Assembly: GCA_009377755.1 (NCBI GenBank)
Contig: WHTM01000016.1
Location: 1-64,000 of the forward strand
Reading direction: 5' to 3'
Length of the DNA stretch: 64,000 nucleotides
Origin: Hyphomicrobiales bacterium
GTDB lineage: Bacteria; Pseudomonadota; Alphaproteobacteria; Rhizobiales; Xanthobacteraceae
Every line of letters begins with the position of its first letter. Positions within the stretch are counted from its first letter, which is position 1. Made by a program: the position numbers and the translations under genes. Positions 37,039-46,118 of this stretch are shown here, in pieces. The notes beneath the pieces were generated by a model that was not told the origin of the DNA, made no database searches, and saw only the letters and a program-made list of their open reading frames with translations.

Positions 37039-37144
37039 ATCGTATGGCCCATGCGTCCAGCGCCCGTCCAGGATGGCGCATGCAGGTTCCGGCCGGACAC
37101 GGCGGCTTGGCAACGAATCATTGGCCGTCAATTTCGGAGGAAGG

Positions 37145-37924
37145 ATGCCGACAGACAGCGACATCGATGTAAGGGGCTGCAAGATTCATGTCCGGCGCGG
37201 CGGACATGGAGACCCGTTGCTGTTCCTGCACGGCGCTCAGGGGCTCTCAGGCTGGGAGCCGGTTTTGGCCGCCCTCGCGGAGAGTTTTGACGTCATTGCC
37301 CCGGACCATCCGGGGTTCGGCCAATCTGCCATCGCCGACGGCGTCGATGACGTGGGGGATCTTTCGCTGTTCTATTTCGACGTACTTGAGGCGCTCGGTG
37401 TCTCCAGCCTGCATGTCGTCGGTCACTGCCTCGGCGGCTGGATCGCGATGGAAATGGCCATTCGCAGCACGGCGCGCATGAAGACATTGACGCTCGTTGC
37501 CAGCGCCGGGCTGCGCCTCGAAGGTGTTCCGCGGGCGGACATGTTCATCTGCAATCAAGACGACCTGGTCCAACTGCTATTCGCGGGCAATGACGCCACT
37601 TCCTGGCAGCAGGTATGGCACGCGAGCCCGGAGTGGGAGGAGATTTACGACCGCAACCGTTTCGCCGCGGCACGGTTCTCCTGGCAGCCGCGCTTGTGCA
37701 ATCCGAAGCTCGCACGCTGGCTGCATCGAATCGACGTTCCGACCCACATCGTCTGGGGCGAGCATGACAAAGTGATTCCTCCCGCCTATGCGGCCGGATT
37801 GAAGGATCGCATCGCCGGCGCCACAATGACGATGGTGCCTGCCTGCGGTCACCTGCCGCACGTCGAGCAGCCCGGCCAGGTCGCTGCTGTGGCGTCGCAG
37901 TTCATCCAGAGGGGTGCACCATGA
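37145..37924 (+). CDS. Alpha/beta hydrolase with cysteine in the nucleophile position
   Basis: 259 residues from ATG 37145, with GGAGGAAGG upstream. Fold markers: LLFLHGAQGLSGW (oxyanion loop), VVGHCLGGW with Cys95 where serine is usual, VWGEHDKVIPP (Asp) and CGHLPHVEQP (His). A cysteine nucleophile suggests dienelactone-hydrolase-like or thioester/C-C chemistry rather than simple esterase action. Overlaps the next gene by ATGA, so it is translationally coupled to the flavin oxidoreductase. First gene of a run that extends through the CoA-transferase. Confidence 0.9.
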   Translation: MPTDSDIDVRGCKIHVRRGGHGDPLLFLHGAQGLSGWEPVLAALAESFDVIAPDHPGFGQSAIADGVDDVGDLSLFYFDVLEALGVSSLHVVGHCLGGWIAMEMAIRSTARMKTLTLVASAGLRLEGVPRADMFICNQDDLVQLLFAGNDATSWQQVWHASPEWEEIYDRNRFAAARFSWQPRLCNPKLARWLHRIDVPTHIVWGEHDKVIPPAYAAGLKDRIAGATMTMVPACGHLPHVEQPGQVAAVASQFIQRGAP

Positions 37925-39108
37925 AGGTCTTCGTCTTCCACCTGATGCCCTACGCCGATCTGGACATGGGCTATAAGGACAAATATCGCGCTGCTTGGGT
38001 GGTGCTGCCCAACAGTTATTTCGATCCAAAGAAGGGTCACGATCTCTACAACCGCTATCTCGACGAGCTCGAGCTTGCCGCCGAACTCGGCTTCGACGGG
38101 GTCTCGGTCAACGAGCACCACCAGAACGCCTACGGCCTGATGCCGTCGCCGGTCGTTATGGCTGCGGCACTCACACGGCGCACCAAGACCTGCAAGATCG
38201 CGATCCTCGGCAATGCGTTCTGCCTGCGAGAGCATCCGCTGACGCTGGCGGAAGAGCACGCGATGCTCGACTGCATCACCGGCGGACGTCTGATCAGCGG
38301 GATGGTGCGCGGGATCGGCGCCGAATACTACTCCATGGGTGCCAATCCGGCGTTTTCGCACGCTCGCTTCCAGGAAGCGCATGATCTCGTCGTGCAGGCC
38401 TGGACCAAGCCCGGCCCATTCGCGTTTGAAGGAAAATTCTACCACTTCGAGTACGTGAACCTGTGGCCGCGGCCATACCAGCAGCCGCACCCACCAATCT
38501 GGGCGCCATCGACCGGCTCGACCGAAACCATCGAGTGGGCCGCGCATCCCTTGCGTCGGTACGTCTACCTGCAGGCCTACAGCCCGGTGCAGTCTGTCGT
38601 GCGCTACCTCAACTACTACCGTGAGGCGGCTCAGCGGATGTACGGCTACACGGCAAGCTCGGAGCAGATCGGCTGGTCGGCCCCGATGTACATCGCCGAG
38701 ACGGACGAACAGGCCCGCAAGGAGGCCGGCCCTCATATCGAGGCCCTGTTCAACCGGCTATTGCGGCTGCCGTTCGAAATGATGTTCCCGCCAGGCTATC
38801 TGTCGGCCAAATCACTCGCTAACATGCGTTCCCACAAGCGCTCGGTCACCGGTCAGGAGCACACTGTCGACTCGCTGATCGAGGCGGGTATTTTCCTGTG
38901 CGGCAGTCCTGATACGGTGCGCAAGCAGCTCACCGATGCGCACCGCCTGCTCGGCTTTCAGAACCTACTGTGCCTGCTGCAGTTCGCCACGTTGCCGCGC
39001 GACCTCACCGAAAAGAACATCCGGCTGTTCGCCCGCGAGGTCCTGCCAGCGCTCCAGCAGCTAACTGATAAGGAATATACCGGCATGGAGACGCAGGCCG
39101 CCGAGTAA
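37921..39108 (+). CDS. LLM class flavin-dependent oxidoreductase
   Basis: 395 residues, luciferase-like barrel. Blocks include ELAAELGFDGVSVNEHHQNAYG, ILGNAFCLREHPLTLAEEHAMLD, GRLISGMVRGIGAEYY and the long insert typical of plant-aromatic and limonene-type LLM proteins. Needs reduced FMN from a separate reductase. Coupled by ATGA to the Cys-hydrolase and followed after 46 bases by an SDR gene. Probably a monooxygenase step of the island pathway; substrate unknown. Confidence 0.92.
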   Translation: MKVFVFHLMPYADLDMGYKDKYRAAWVVLPNSYFDPKKGHDLYNRYLDELELAAELGFDGVSVNEHHQNAYGLMPSPVVMAAALTRRTKTCKIAILGNAFCLREHPLTLAEEHAMLDCITGGRLISGMVRGIGAEYYSMGANPAFSHARFQEAHDLVVQAWTKPGPFAFEGKFYHFEYVNLWPRPYQQPHPPIWAPSTGSTETIEWAAHPLRRYVYLQAYSPVQSVVRYLNYYREAAQRMYGYTASSEQIGWSAPMYIAETDEQARKEAGPHIEALFNRLLRLPFEMMFPPGYLSAKSLANMRSHKRSVTGQEHTVDSLIEAGIFLCGSPDTVRKQLTDAHRLLGFQNLLCLLQFATLPRDLTEKNIRLFAREVLPALQQLTDKEYTGMETQAAE

Positions 39109-39154
39109 GGAAGCCGCCTGCCAACCATGACCGCAAACTCCCTGGGAGGGGACG

Positions 39155-39919
39155 GTGATCAAGCAGATGCAGTTCAACGGCGAGGTCATCGTCGTCACGG
39201 GTGCTGCCGGCGGAATCGGGCGTGCCACCGCCGAAGCGCTCGCCGAGCTCGGCGCGACTGTCGTTCTGGTGGGGCGCACGAAGGACAAGCTGGACGAGGT
39301 CAAGGCGGCGCTCGACCAGACCGGAGCCAAGAGCGCGGTCTGTGCTGCCGACGTCTCGAAGGAGCAAGACGTCGAGCGTCTTGCCCAGTTCGTCGAGGAG
39401 GAATGGGGCCGCGCGAAGGGCGTGATCAACAACGCCGGCAACAACTTCATATCGTACATCACCGACCTGTCGACGGAGAAGTGGCACGAATTGATCGCCG
39501 TCGATCTGGACAGTATTTTCTTCATGTGCCGAGCCTTCATCCCGCTGCTTCTGAAGTCGAACAATCCGTCGATCCTCAACGTCGCGTCGACCTTCGGGCA
39601 TATCGGCAATCCGCAGATGCCGGTCTACTGCGCCGCCAAGGGTGGCGTGATCTCGTTGACGCGGCAGCTTGCCGTCGACTACGGCAGCCGGGGGCTGCGG
39701 GTAAATTCGATCTGTCCCGGTCCGACGCTGTCGCCGCGCGTGCGCGGATACTTCGACAGTGGCAAGGCCGATCCAAGCGGAACGCTGCAGAAGGTGATGC
39801 TGGGACGTTTTGCCGAGTGCGACGAGATCGGCAACGTCGCCGCGTTCCTGGTGTCGGATGCCGCCTCCTATGTCCACGGCGCGTCGATCCTGGTCGACGG
39901 CGGCCAGACCATCAATTAG
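39155..39919 (+). CDS. Short-chain dehydrogenase/reductase
   Basis: 254 residues, GTG start at 39155 after GGGAGGGGAC. Classical SDR: TGAAGGIG cofactor site (about 16-23), NNAGNN, catalytic Ser in VASTFGHIG, YCAAK Tyr-Lys pair and PGPTLSPR. Ends with DGGQTIN. Would oxidise or reduce a hydroxy or keto group of the pathway intermediate. Same direction and close spacing with LLM upstream and CoA-transferase downstream. Confidence 0.95.
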   Translation: MIKQMQFNGEVIVVTGAAGGIGRATAEALAELGATVVLVGRTKDKLDEVKAALDQTGAKSAVCAADVSKEQDVERLAQFVEEEWGRAKGVINNAGNNFISYITDLSTEKWHELIAVDLDSIFFMCRAFIPLLLKSNNPSILNVASTFGHIGNPQMPVYCAAKGGVISLTRQLAVDYGSRGLRVNSICPGPTLSPRVRGYFDSGKADPSGTLQKVMLGRFAECDEIGNVAAFLVSDAASYVHGASILVDGGQTIN

Positions 39920-39955
39920 ACCGTTGTTGCGAAACAGACAGCGGAGAGGCCTCAG

Positions 39956-41128
39956 GTGACCGCAGTCCTCAAGGGCGTCAGCGTCGTCGATCTCGGGACG
40001 ATGATCACCGCCCCGCTGGCGGGCATGATGCTGGCCGATCTCGGTGCCGACGTCCTCAAGGTCGAGCATCCGCAGGGCGGCGATCCCTTCCGCAGCTTCC
40101 GTGGCGGACTCTACAGTCCGCATTTCGTCGCTTACAACCGCGGCAAGCGCTCAATCAAGCTCGACCTCCGCTCGGAGGATGGGCGCAAGATCCTGCTCAA
40201 GCTCCTCGCCCGCACCGACGTGCTGGTTGAGAACTACCGTACCGGCGTCATGGAGCGCCTCGGCCTCACCCGGGAGGTGCTACAGGCGACCAATCCACGG
40301 CTGATTCACTGCTCGATCACCGGGTTCGGGACGAGCGGGCCATACAGCGCCCGCCCGGCCTACGACATGGTCGGTCAGGCGCTTAGCGGCATCGCCAGCC
40401 TGTTTCTCGATCCGGAGCGCCCGGAGACATCAGGCCCGACGATCCCCGACAACGCGACCGGGATGTATGCTTGCTACGGGATTCTCGGCGCGCTGTACGA
40501 GCGCGAGCGGACCGGGCGCGGGCGCCGCATCGAGGTCAACATGATGGAGGCATCGATTGCCTTCATGCCCGACCCGTTCGCCAACCACGTCCGCCTCAAC
40601 ATCGCTAACGACCGGCTGACGCGGGTGGCGAGTTCCCACTCCTTCGCGTTCCGCTGCGCCGACGGCAAGCTTCTGGCGGTGCATCTGTCGTCGCAGCCGA
40701 AGTTTTGGGAAGCATTCTGTGATGTGCTGGAAAGGCTTGAACTGATCGATGACGAGCGCTTCAAGACCCGTGAGCTAAGAATCCGCAATTACCGCGAGCT
40801 GTGCCACGTGCTGGGCGACATCGTGGTCACGCGTCCGCGCGGCGAATGGATGACGCGGCTGGAGGCGGCCGACGTGCCGTTCGCGCCGGTCCAGACAATT
40901 CCAGAAGTGATCGACGATCCGCAGGTGCAGCATCTGCACACCTTCTATGAGGAGCAGCACCCGGTGGAAGGACGCAATATCGGAGTCCACCGCCCGGTAC
41001 TGATCGACGGACAGCGCGACGCGGTCGCGCCGGCGCCGACGCTCGGCGAGCACACCGAGGCGGTGCTGACGGGGCTCGGTTATGACGACGAGGAGATCAC
41101 GCGGCTGCGCAGCGCATCCGTGATCTAG
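39956..41128 (+). CDS. CaiB/BaiF family (class III) CoA-transferase
   Basis: 390 residues, GTG start at 39956 with GAGAGGCC upstream. Family motifs: DLGTMITAPLAGMMLADLGADVLKVEHPQGGDP, NRGKRSIKLDLRSEDG, DVLVENYRTGVMERLGL and the catalytic Asp in PAYDMVGQALSG. It moves CoA between acyl-CoA and a free acid without ATP. No CoA ligase gene is in the island, so this enzyme is the best candidate for forming the CoA ester used by the hydratase-lyase-like enzyme at 35535. A hairpin follows the stop. Confidence 0.94.
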   Translation: MTAVLKGVSVVDLGTMITAPLAGMMLADLGADVLKVEHPQGGDPFRSFRGGLYSPHFVAYNRGKRSIKLDLRSEDGRKILLKLLARTDVLVENYRTGVMERLGLTREVLQATNPRLIHCSITGFGTSGPYSARPAYDMVGQALSGIASLFLDPERPETSGPTIPDNATGMYACYGILGALYERERTGRGRRIEVNMMEASIAFMPDPFANHVRLNIANDRLTRVASSHSFAFRCADGKLLAVHLSSQPKFWEAFCDVLERLELIDDERFKTRELRIRNYRELCHVLGDIVVTRPRGEWMTRLEAADVPFAPVQTIPEVIDDPQVQHLHTFYEEQHPVEGRNIGVHRPVLIDGQRDAVAPAPTLGEHTEAVLTGLGYDDEEITRLRSASVI

Positions 41129-41135
41129 GTGACCG

Positions 41136-41156
41136 GGTTGCCGGCATCCGGCAACC
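41136..41156 (+). terminator. Perfect hairpin after the CoA-transferase gene
   Basis: GGTTGCCGG (41136-41144), loop CAT, CCGGCAACC (41148-41156), eight bases after the stop codon. No T-run follows, so it may cut expression partly or protect the upstream mRNA. The TRAP genes begin 52 bases later. Confidence 0.55.
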
Positions 41157-41208
41157 TGAAACAAGCAGGGCGGCTCGTGAACACGGGCAACACAATGGGA
41201 GGAACATC

Positions 41209-42192
41209 ATGAAGCGTCTCTTGACCACGACGGTGATCTGGGCCATCGCCGGCGGCGCCGTCTCGGCGCAGGAACTTCGTTTCCTCAACGCCTTCGACGC
41301 GCGCTATCCGCCGACCAAAATGCTGGTGCAGAAGTACGCGGAAACAGTCGAGAAGGCGACCAGCGGCAAGCTCAAGTTCCGCATCAGCGGCCCGGAAGTG
41401 GTCAACGCCTTCCAGCAATTCGAGCCGGCGAGCAAGGGCGCATTCGACCTGCTGTTCACGGTGCAGCCGTACCACGTCGGAACGACATCAGTGTCGCTCG
41501 GCATCTATTCGATCGAGCCTGATCCCGCTGCGTTCCGCAAGGCGGGCGTCTTCGACCATCTCGACAAGGAGTACAACCGCTTCAACCTCAAGCTCCTGGC
41601 GCTGATCCCCGGCTCGCTGAAAGGCAACGGTTCGTTTCATGCCATGCTGCGCGATCCGATCACGACGGGCGACATCAAGGGACGGCGGGTGCGCGGCAAC
41701 CGGCTGTATCAGCCGTTGATCGAGAACCTCGGCGCCAGCATGGTGGTGCTGCAAGTCGGCGAGGTCTATCCCTCGCTGCAGAAGGGGACGATCGACGGCG
41801 CATTCGGTCCGGTGAGCGGATCAGGCGACTACAAGTGGCATGAGGTCGCCAAATACTCGATGCGGCCGACATTCGGCTACATCTACCAGTTTCTCCTCGT
41901 CAATCAGAACAGCTTCAACAAGCTATCGGCCGATGCCCAGAAGATCATGATCGAGGAAGCCCGGAAGCTCGAAATCCCGGGCCAGAAGGCGATGGACGAC
42001 CAGCTCAAGGAGGAGGACGCCGATCTCCAGAAACGCGGCATGATGCTGACCAGCCTCGCCCCGGCTCGATACGCCGAGGCGTTGAAGGCCTACAACGAGG
42101 GCATCTGGACGTCGGCGGAAGGATCGAAGGCGACCGGCGACCGCGCCAAGGCGTTCCACGCCTTCGTCAAGGAGAAGGGGTTCCTGAAATAG
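41209..42192 (+). CDS. TRAP transporter solute-binding protein (DctP family)
   Basis: 327 residues with a signal peptide (LTTTVIWAIAGGAVSAQE). DctP-fold markers include KYAETVEKATSGKLKFRISGPEVV and the later KGRRVRGNRLYQPLIENLGASMVVL region, with an Arg expected to grip a substrate carboxylate. GGGAGG precedes the ATG. Works with the DctQ and DctM proteins encoded next. It likely imports the acid degraded by the surrounding enzymes. Confidence 0.93.
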   Translation: MKRLLTTTVIWAIAGGAVSAQELRFLNAFDARYPPTKMLVQKYAETVEKATSGKLKFRISGPEVVNAFQQFEPASKGAFDLLFTVQPYHVGTTSVSLGIYSIEPDPAAFRKAGVFDHLDKEYNRFNLKLLALIPGSLKGNGSFHAMLRDPITTGDIKGRRVRGNRLYQPLIENLGASMVVLQVGEVYPSLQKGTIDGAFGPVSGSGDYKWHEVAKYSMRPTFGYIYQFLLVNQNSFNKLSADAQKIMIEEARKLEIPGQKAMDDQLKEEDADLQKRGMMLTSLAPARYAEALKAYNEGIWTSAEGSKATGDRAKAFHAFVKEKGFLK

Positions 42193-42260
42193 GCCCAGTC
42201 GTTCGGGTCGCGGGCGCGGCGCATGACTGTGCGCCGCCTCTGCGCGCGGATGACCTCACG

Positions 42261-42824
42261 ATGATGCAGCCGCACCTGCCCGAGACTATGCGGAGCGAGC
42301 CGTCCGTGCTGCGCTTGCACGGCCTCGTCACCGATATCGGCTATCTCTTGGCCGGCCTTGGCCTCGCCGCGATGGGCGTCCTCTATTGCATGGAGGTCGT
42401 ACTCCGCTACTTCGTGCACAGACCGACGAGCTGGAGTCTGGAGACCGTCACCTTCCTGATGCTCATCATGATGTTTTTGGCGGTGCCGCACGCCGTGCGC
42501 GCCGGCATGCACATCGCCGTGACGCTGCTGGCGGACCTCTATCCGAAGCAGATACGACGCCTTGCCTTCATCATGAATTCCATTGGGCTGATCCTGTGCA
42601 CGTTCATCGCCTATCTGAGCCTGCGTGAGAATCTGGCGCAGTATGACGGGCTGATCGAGACCAACGGCAATCTCGTCATTCCCAAGTGGTGGCTGACGGC
42701 TTTCATCACCTACGGCTTCGCCAATTCGGCGCTGTGGTACGCCCGCCTGCTGTGCAACGGCGGCAGGCCGATCGGCCCGGTGCTGGCGATCGTCCGCGCG
42801 CCGGACGGCGGGGCGCAGCGATGA
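42261..42824 (+). CDS. TRAP transporter small permease (DctQ family)
   Basis: 187 residues with four hydrophobic helices: about 20-40, 52-75, 95-115 and 138-158. The signature around SWSLETVTFLMLIMMFLAVPHAVRAGMHIAV is typical of DctQ. Overlaps the large permease gene by ATGA, as is common in TRAP operons. Partner of the binding protein at 41209. Confidence 0.9.
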   Translation: MMQPHLPETMRSEPSVLRLHGLVTDIGYLLAGLGLAAMGVLYCMEVVLRYFVHRPTSWSLETVTFLMLIMMFLAVPHAVRAGMHIAVTLLADLYPKQIRRLAFIMNSIGLILCTFIAYLSLRENLAQYDGLIETNGNLVIPKWWLTAFITYGFANSALWYARLLCNGGRPIGPVLAIVRAPDGGAQR

Positions 42825-44125
42825 GCGAGCTTGCAATCCTTGGCATCGGTCTCCTCGTCCTGGTCGCGCTGTTTCTCAGCGGCCTGCCGGTCTACCTCTG
42901 TTTCATCCTGCTGGTCGGCTCCAGCGTGATCGTGATCTTCGGCGATGCCGGCTTCGGCATGATCGCCAACAGCATCTTCGACGTCGGCACGACCGAGGCG
43001 CTGACCACGGTGCCGCTCTACATCCTGATGGGCGAGATCCTGATGCGATCCGGCTCGATCGACGTGCTGTTCGCGTCGATCGACAAGCTGGTTGGCGGCA
43101 TTCGCGGCCGCCAATATCACATGACGCTGACGCTCTCGGCGATCCTCGGCGCTCCGGCGGGCTCCGGCATCGCGGTCGCCGCCATGCTCGGCCGCTCGGT
43201 CATGCCGCCGATGGTCCGCCGCGGCTATGATCCCGGGCTGACCGCGGGTGTCATGATGGGCGGGGCGTTGCTCGCCCCGATCATTCCGCCGAGCGTGCTG
43301 GCGATCATCATCGGCACCTTGGCGGACGTCTCGATTGCCGACCTGCTGATCGCCGGCATCATCCCCGGCATCGTGCTGACCTTTCTCTATGTCGGCATCG
43401 TTGTCTGGAAGGTCCGGCGCAACCCCGCGCTGGCGCCGGACGAGGTCTATGTCCGTCCCTCCCGGCAGGAGAAGCTGATCGCGCTTACGAAGATGATCCC
43501 CTTCAGCCTGATCATTTTCGTGGCGGTCGGGCTGATCATGATCGACTTCGCCACGGCATCGGAAGCCGCCGCGCTCGGTGCTTTGGCGGCGTTCATCGAG
43601 TCCCTCTGCTATCGGCGCATGCGGTTCACCGACTACCTGCAGGCGGCAAGCGACTCGGCGGTACTGTCGGCGGTCATTCTCCTGATCATGGCGAGCGCCA
43701 TTCTATTCGGCCAGATTCTCGCCTTCACCGGCGGCATCCAAGAGCTCGGCGCGGCGATCGAGCAGTTCAAGGACCACCGCTGGCTGGTCTTCATCCTGAT
43801 GATGCTGCTGCCGTTCGTGCTCTGCATGTTCGTCGACCAGGTCGGGCTGATGATGGTGCTGATCCCGATTTACGAACCGCTGATCAAGGCGCTCGACTTC
43901 GACCCGGTCTGGTTCTGGATGCAGTTCCTGATCAACATGGTGGTCGGCGCGATCACGCCGCCCTTCGGCTACATCATATTCGCCCTCAAGGCGGCCGTGC
44001 CGGGGATGACGCTGCCGCAGCTCTACCGTCCGGCCTGGACCTTTGTGCTTGTGACGGTGTTCGGCATCGTCGTGTTTGCCGTCTTCCCGGATCTCGTCAC
44101 GTTCCTGCCGCGCGCGCTGAAGTGA
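42821..44125 (+). CDS. TRAP transporter large permease (DctM family)
   Basis: 434 residues, about twelve helices. DctM hallmarks: TVPLYILMGEILMRSGSIDVLF, GAPAGSGIAVAAMLGRSVMPPMVRRGYDP and GALLAPIIPPSVLAIIIGTLADVSI. Symports substrate with sodium ions. ATG 42821 overlaps the dctQ stop. Last gene of the plus-strand run; convergent with a cupin gene 10 bases on. Confidence 0.95.
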   Translation: MSELAILGIGLLVLVALFLSGLPVYLCFILLVGSSVIVIFGDAGFGMIANSIFDVGTTEALTTVPLYILMGEILMRSGSIDVLFASIDKLVGGIRGRQYHMTLTLSAILGAPAGSGIAVAAMLGRSVMPPMVRRGYDPGLTAGVMMGGALLAPIIPPSVLAIIIGTLADVSIADLLIAGIIPGIVLTFLYVGIVVWKVRRNPALAPDEVYVRPSRQEKLIALTKMIPFSLIIFVAVGLIMIDFATASEAAALGALAAFIESLCYRRMRFTDYLQAASDSAVLSAVILLIMASAILFGQILAFTGGIQELGAAIEQFKDHRWLVFILMMLLPFVLCMFVDQVGLMMVLIPIYEPLIKALDFDPVWFWMQFLINMVVGAITPPFGYIIFALKAAVPGMTLPQLYRPAWTFVLVTVFGIVVFAVFPDLVTFLPRALK

Positions 44126-44135
44126 CGTGCCCGCG

Positions 44136-44639
44136 TCACGTCAGCACCTCCCCGAACCGGACGGCATGGCCGATGCCGAGCGCCTTGCCGTCGATCAGCA
44201 CGAAGGCGACGCGGGCCGGTTCGCTGCTGCGATTCGCCCAGGCGTGGTTGGTGCCGCGCTGCACCAGGACATCGCCGGCTTTCAGCATCACGGTCGAGTC
44301 ATCCATGTCCATCTCGATCGTGCCGGAAAGCACGATCACATAGTCGATCGATTCGGTACGGTGCATCACAACCTTGTTGCCCGGGGAAAAATCGATTACC
44401 GCGAACCGCGAGCCGTTCGGCGGCGGCTGGGGGCCGAGCTTGCGCGCGCCCATGTCTTCGATCGCCCCGCCGGCGGCGATGTTGGCCGGAGTCTCGGTGG
44501 TGCACCAGAGCAGCGTCGTCTTTAGCCCGGGCATTGGGGTTCGCGCATTCCCGGCCGGCCCGTCGATCAGGACCTTGGCGACGTTGGACTGGTCATGACC
44601 GGTGATGACGCGGCGGACTGGGGAAAGACTTTCTGCCAT
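44136..44639 (-). CDS. Cupin-domain protein
   Basis: 167 residues from ATG 44639 with AGGGAGAACC upstream. Cupin motifs FSPGNKVVMHRTESIDYVIVLSGTIEMDM and LKAGDVLVQRGTNHAWANR hold candidate metal ligands. The N-terminal 60 residues (RRVITGHDQSNVAKVLIDG) occur in a cupin subgroup found next to aromatic catabolic genes. A dioxygenase or decarboxylase-type role is possible, but unproven. The much longer upstream frame is antisense to the next gene and is not used. Confidence 0.88.
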   Translation of the reverse strand: MAESLSPVRRVITGHDQSNVAKVLIDGPAGNARTPMPGLKTTLLWCTTETPANIAAGGAIEDMGARKLGPQPPPNGSRFAVIDFSPGNKVVMHRTESIDYVIVLSGTIEMDMDDSTVMLKAGDVLVQRGTNHAWANRSSEPARVAFVLIDGKALGIGHAVRFGEVLT

Positions 44640-44735
44640 GGAGGTTCTCCCTGAGACACAACCTTGCGGACGCTTGATCGGCTCCGCGTCGTGGCGCAAG
44701 CTCATGCAAATCCCGTTGGGAGGAAAGCAAATCCC

Positions 44736-45950
44736 ATGAGTGCCGTCGAGATGCGGTCGCCCGCCGCGGCAAAGGGCCAGATTCCAACCGGCGACGAATT
44801 GGTGGCGCGTGCGCGCGCGCTGGCGCCGAAGCTGCGCGAACGGGCGGTGCGCGCCGAGCGAGAACGCAACATCCCGCTGGAAACAGTACAGGAATACATC
44901 GATGCGGGAATGCTGCGCACTTTGATGCCGCGGCGCTGGGGCGGCTACGAGCACGACCACGAGGTCGAGTTCAACATCGCGATCGAGCTCGGGCGCTCGA
45001 CCTGCGGCTCCTCGGCATGGTGTCTTAACTACCTGAGCGACCACGCGTGCATCCTCGCGCACTTTCCCGACGAGGCGCAGCACGATGTCTGGGGCGACGG
45101 TCCGGACGTCTGCATCGCGACATCCGCCGCGCCCACCGGCAAGGCGGAGGTTGCACCCGGCGGCTACCGGCTCAACGGCAAGTGGTCGTGGTGCAGCGGC
45201 ATTCGCCACTCGCCGTGGATCATGATCGGCGGGCTGGTGCACCGCGAAGGCGATCACCATCCGGACATGCGGCTCATGGCGGTGCCGACCTCCGAGCTCG
45301 CGATTCTCGACACATGGCATTGCGCCGGCTTGCGCGGCACTGGATCGAACACCGTGCAAGCCGACAATGTCTTCGTGCCCGAACACCGCAGCGTGTCGTT
45401 CAGCACGTTGCGGGATGCACACTCGCCCGGCTCCAAACTCAACACCAATCCGATCTACCGGACGCCGTTCATCGCGGTCCACACCTACGCGCTGCTCGGC
45501 CCGGCGCTCGGCCTGGCGCGTGGCGCCTACGAGGAATTCGTGCAGTGGACCCGGCAGCGCTACCTCACCTACACGGCGCTCGCCATCGCCCAGCACGTGC
45601 CGGTGCAGATCAAGGTCGCCGAGATCGGCGCCGAGATCGACGCCGCCGAGCTGCTGGCGCGCCGCTGCCTCGCCACCGCGCGACACGACTACACCGGCAT
45701 GACGAAGGAGACGCGGACGCTGCTGCGGCGCGATTTCACTTACGCCATGAAGATGCTGGTCGACGCCATGGAGGCGCTGGTCAAGATCAGCGGATCGAGC
45801 GGACTGCTGGACGACAATCCAGTGCAGCGGTGTTGGCGCGACGTGCATGCGATCGGCTCGCATGTGGTGATGAACTGGGACGTTCCGGCGGAGAATTACG
45901 GACGCATGCAATTCGGCCTCGGGCTGAACGAGGCGTATCCGATGTTTTAA
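44736..45950 (+). CDS. Acyl-CoA-dehydrogenase-fold flavin monooxygenase (HsaA/HpaB-like)
   Basis: 404 residues from ATG 44736 with GGGAGG upstream. Acyl-CoA dehydrogenase-like N and middle domains (MPRRWGGYEHDHEVEFNIAIELGRSTCGSSAW, GGYRLNGKWSWCSGIRHSPWIMIG) and a C-terminal helical domain of the type found in group D flavin monooxygenases. These hydroxylate aromatics using reduced flavin from a partner. Divergent from the cupin gene (96 bases). Flanked downstream by a palindromic repeat. Confidence 0.9.
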   Translation: MSAVEMRSPAAAKGQIPTGDELVARARALAPKLRERAVRAERERNIPLETVQEYIDAGMLRTLMPRRWGGYEHDHEVEFNIAIELGRSTCGSSAWCLNYLSDHACILAHFPDEAQHDVWGDGPDVCIATSAAPTGKAEVAPGGYRLNGKWSWCSGIRHSPWIMIGGLVHREGDHHPDMRLMAVPTSELAILDTWHCAGLRGTGSNTVQADNVFVPEHRSVSFSTLRDAHSPGSKLNTNPIYRTPFIAVHTYALLGPALGLARGAYEEFVQWTRQRYLTYTALAIAQHVPVQIKVAEIGAEIDAAELLARRCLATARHDYTGMTKETRTLLRRDFTYAMKMLVDAMEALVKISGSSGLLDDNPVQRCWRDVHAIGSHVVMNWDVPAENYGRMQFGLGLNEAYPMF

Positions 45951-45970
45951 CCTCTCCGATTGCCGCGGTT

Positions 45971-46072
45971 GTCATCCCGGCCGAGTGCGAAGCACGAGAG
46001 CCGGGACCCGTGTGTCCACTGGGATACATGGGTCCCGGGTCTCGCTTACTTCGTTCGCTCGCCCGGGATGAC
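45971..46072. repeat. REP-like palindrome, GTCATCCCGG type
   Basis: GTCATCCCGG (45971-45980) pairs with CCGGGATGAC (46063-46072). Internal arms GGGACCC and GGGTCCC also pair. An extra half copy CCGGGATGAC is at 46086-46095. Such GTCATCCCGG elements are widespread in alphaproteobacterial intergenic DNA. It lies between two convergent genes. Confidence 0.75.
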
Positions 46073-46118
46073 ATCTGATTTGGGTCCGGGATGACAGCGG
46101 AAAGGCTTGCGACAGCTT

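Noticed and set aside
39127-40230. 367-codon plus-strand frame over the SDR and CoA-transferase genes
   Set aside because: Out-of-frame shadow of two confidently identified genes.
44136-45911. 591-codon minus-strand frame ending in the cupin protein
   Set aside because: Only the last 167 codons show cupin features and a ribosome binding site; the rest is antisense to the flavin monooxygenase.
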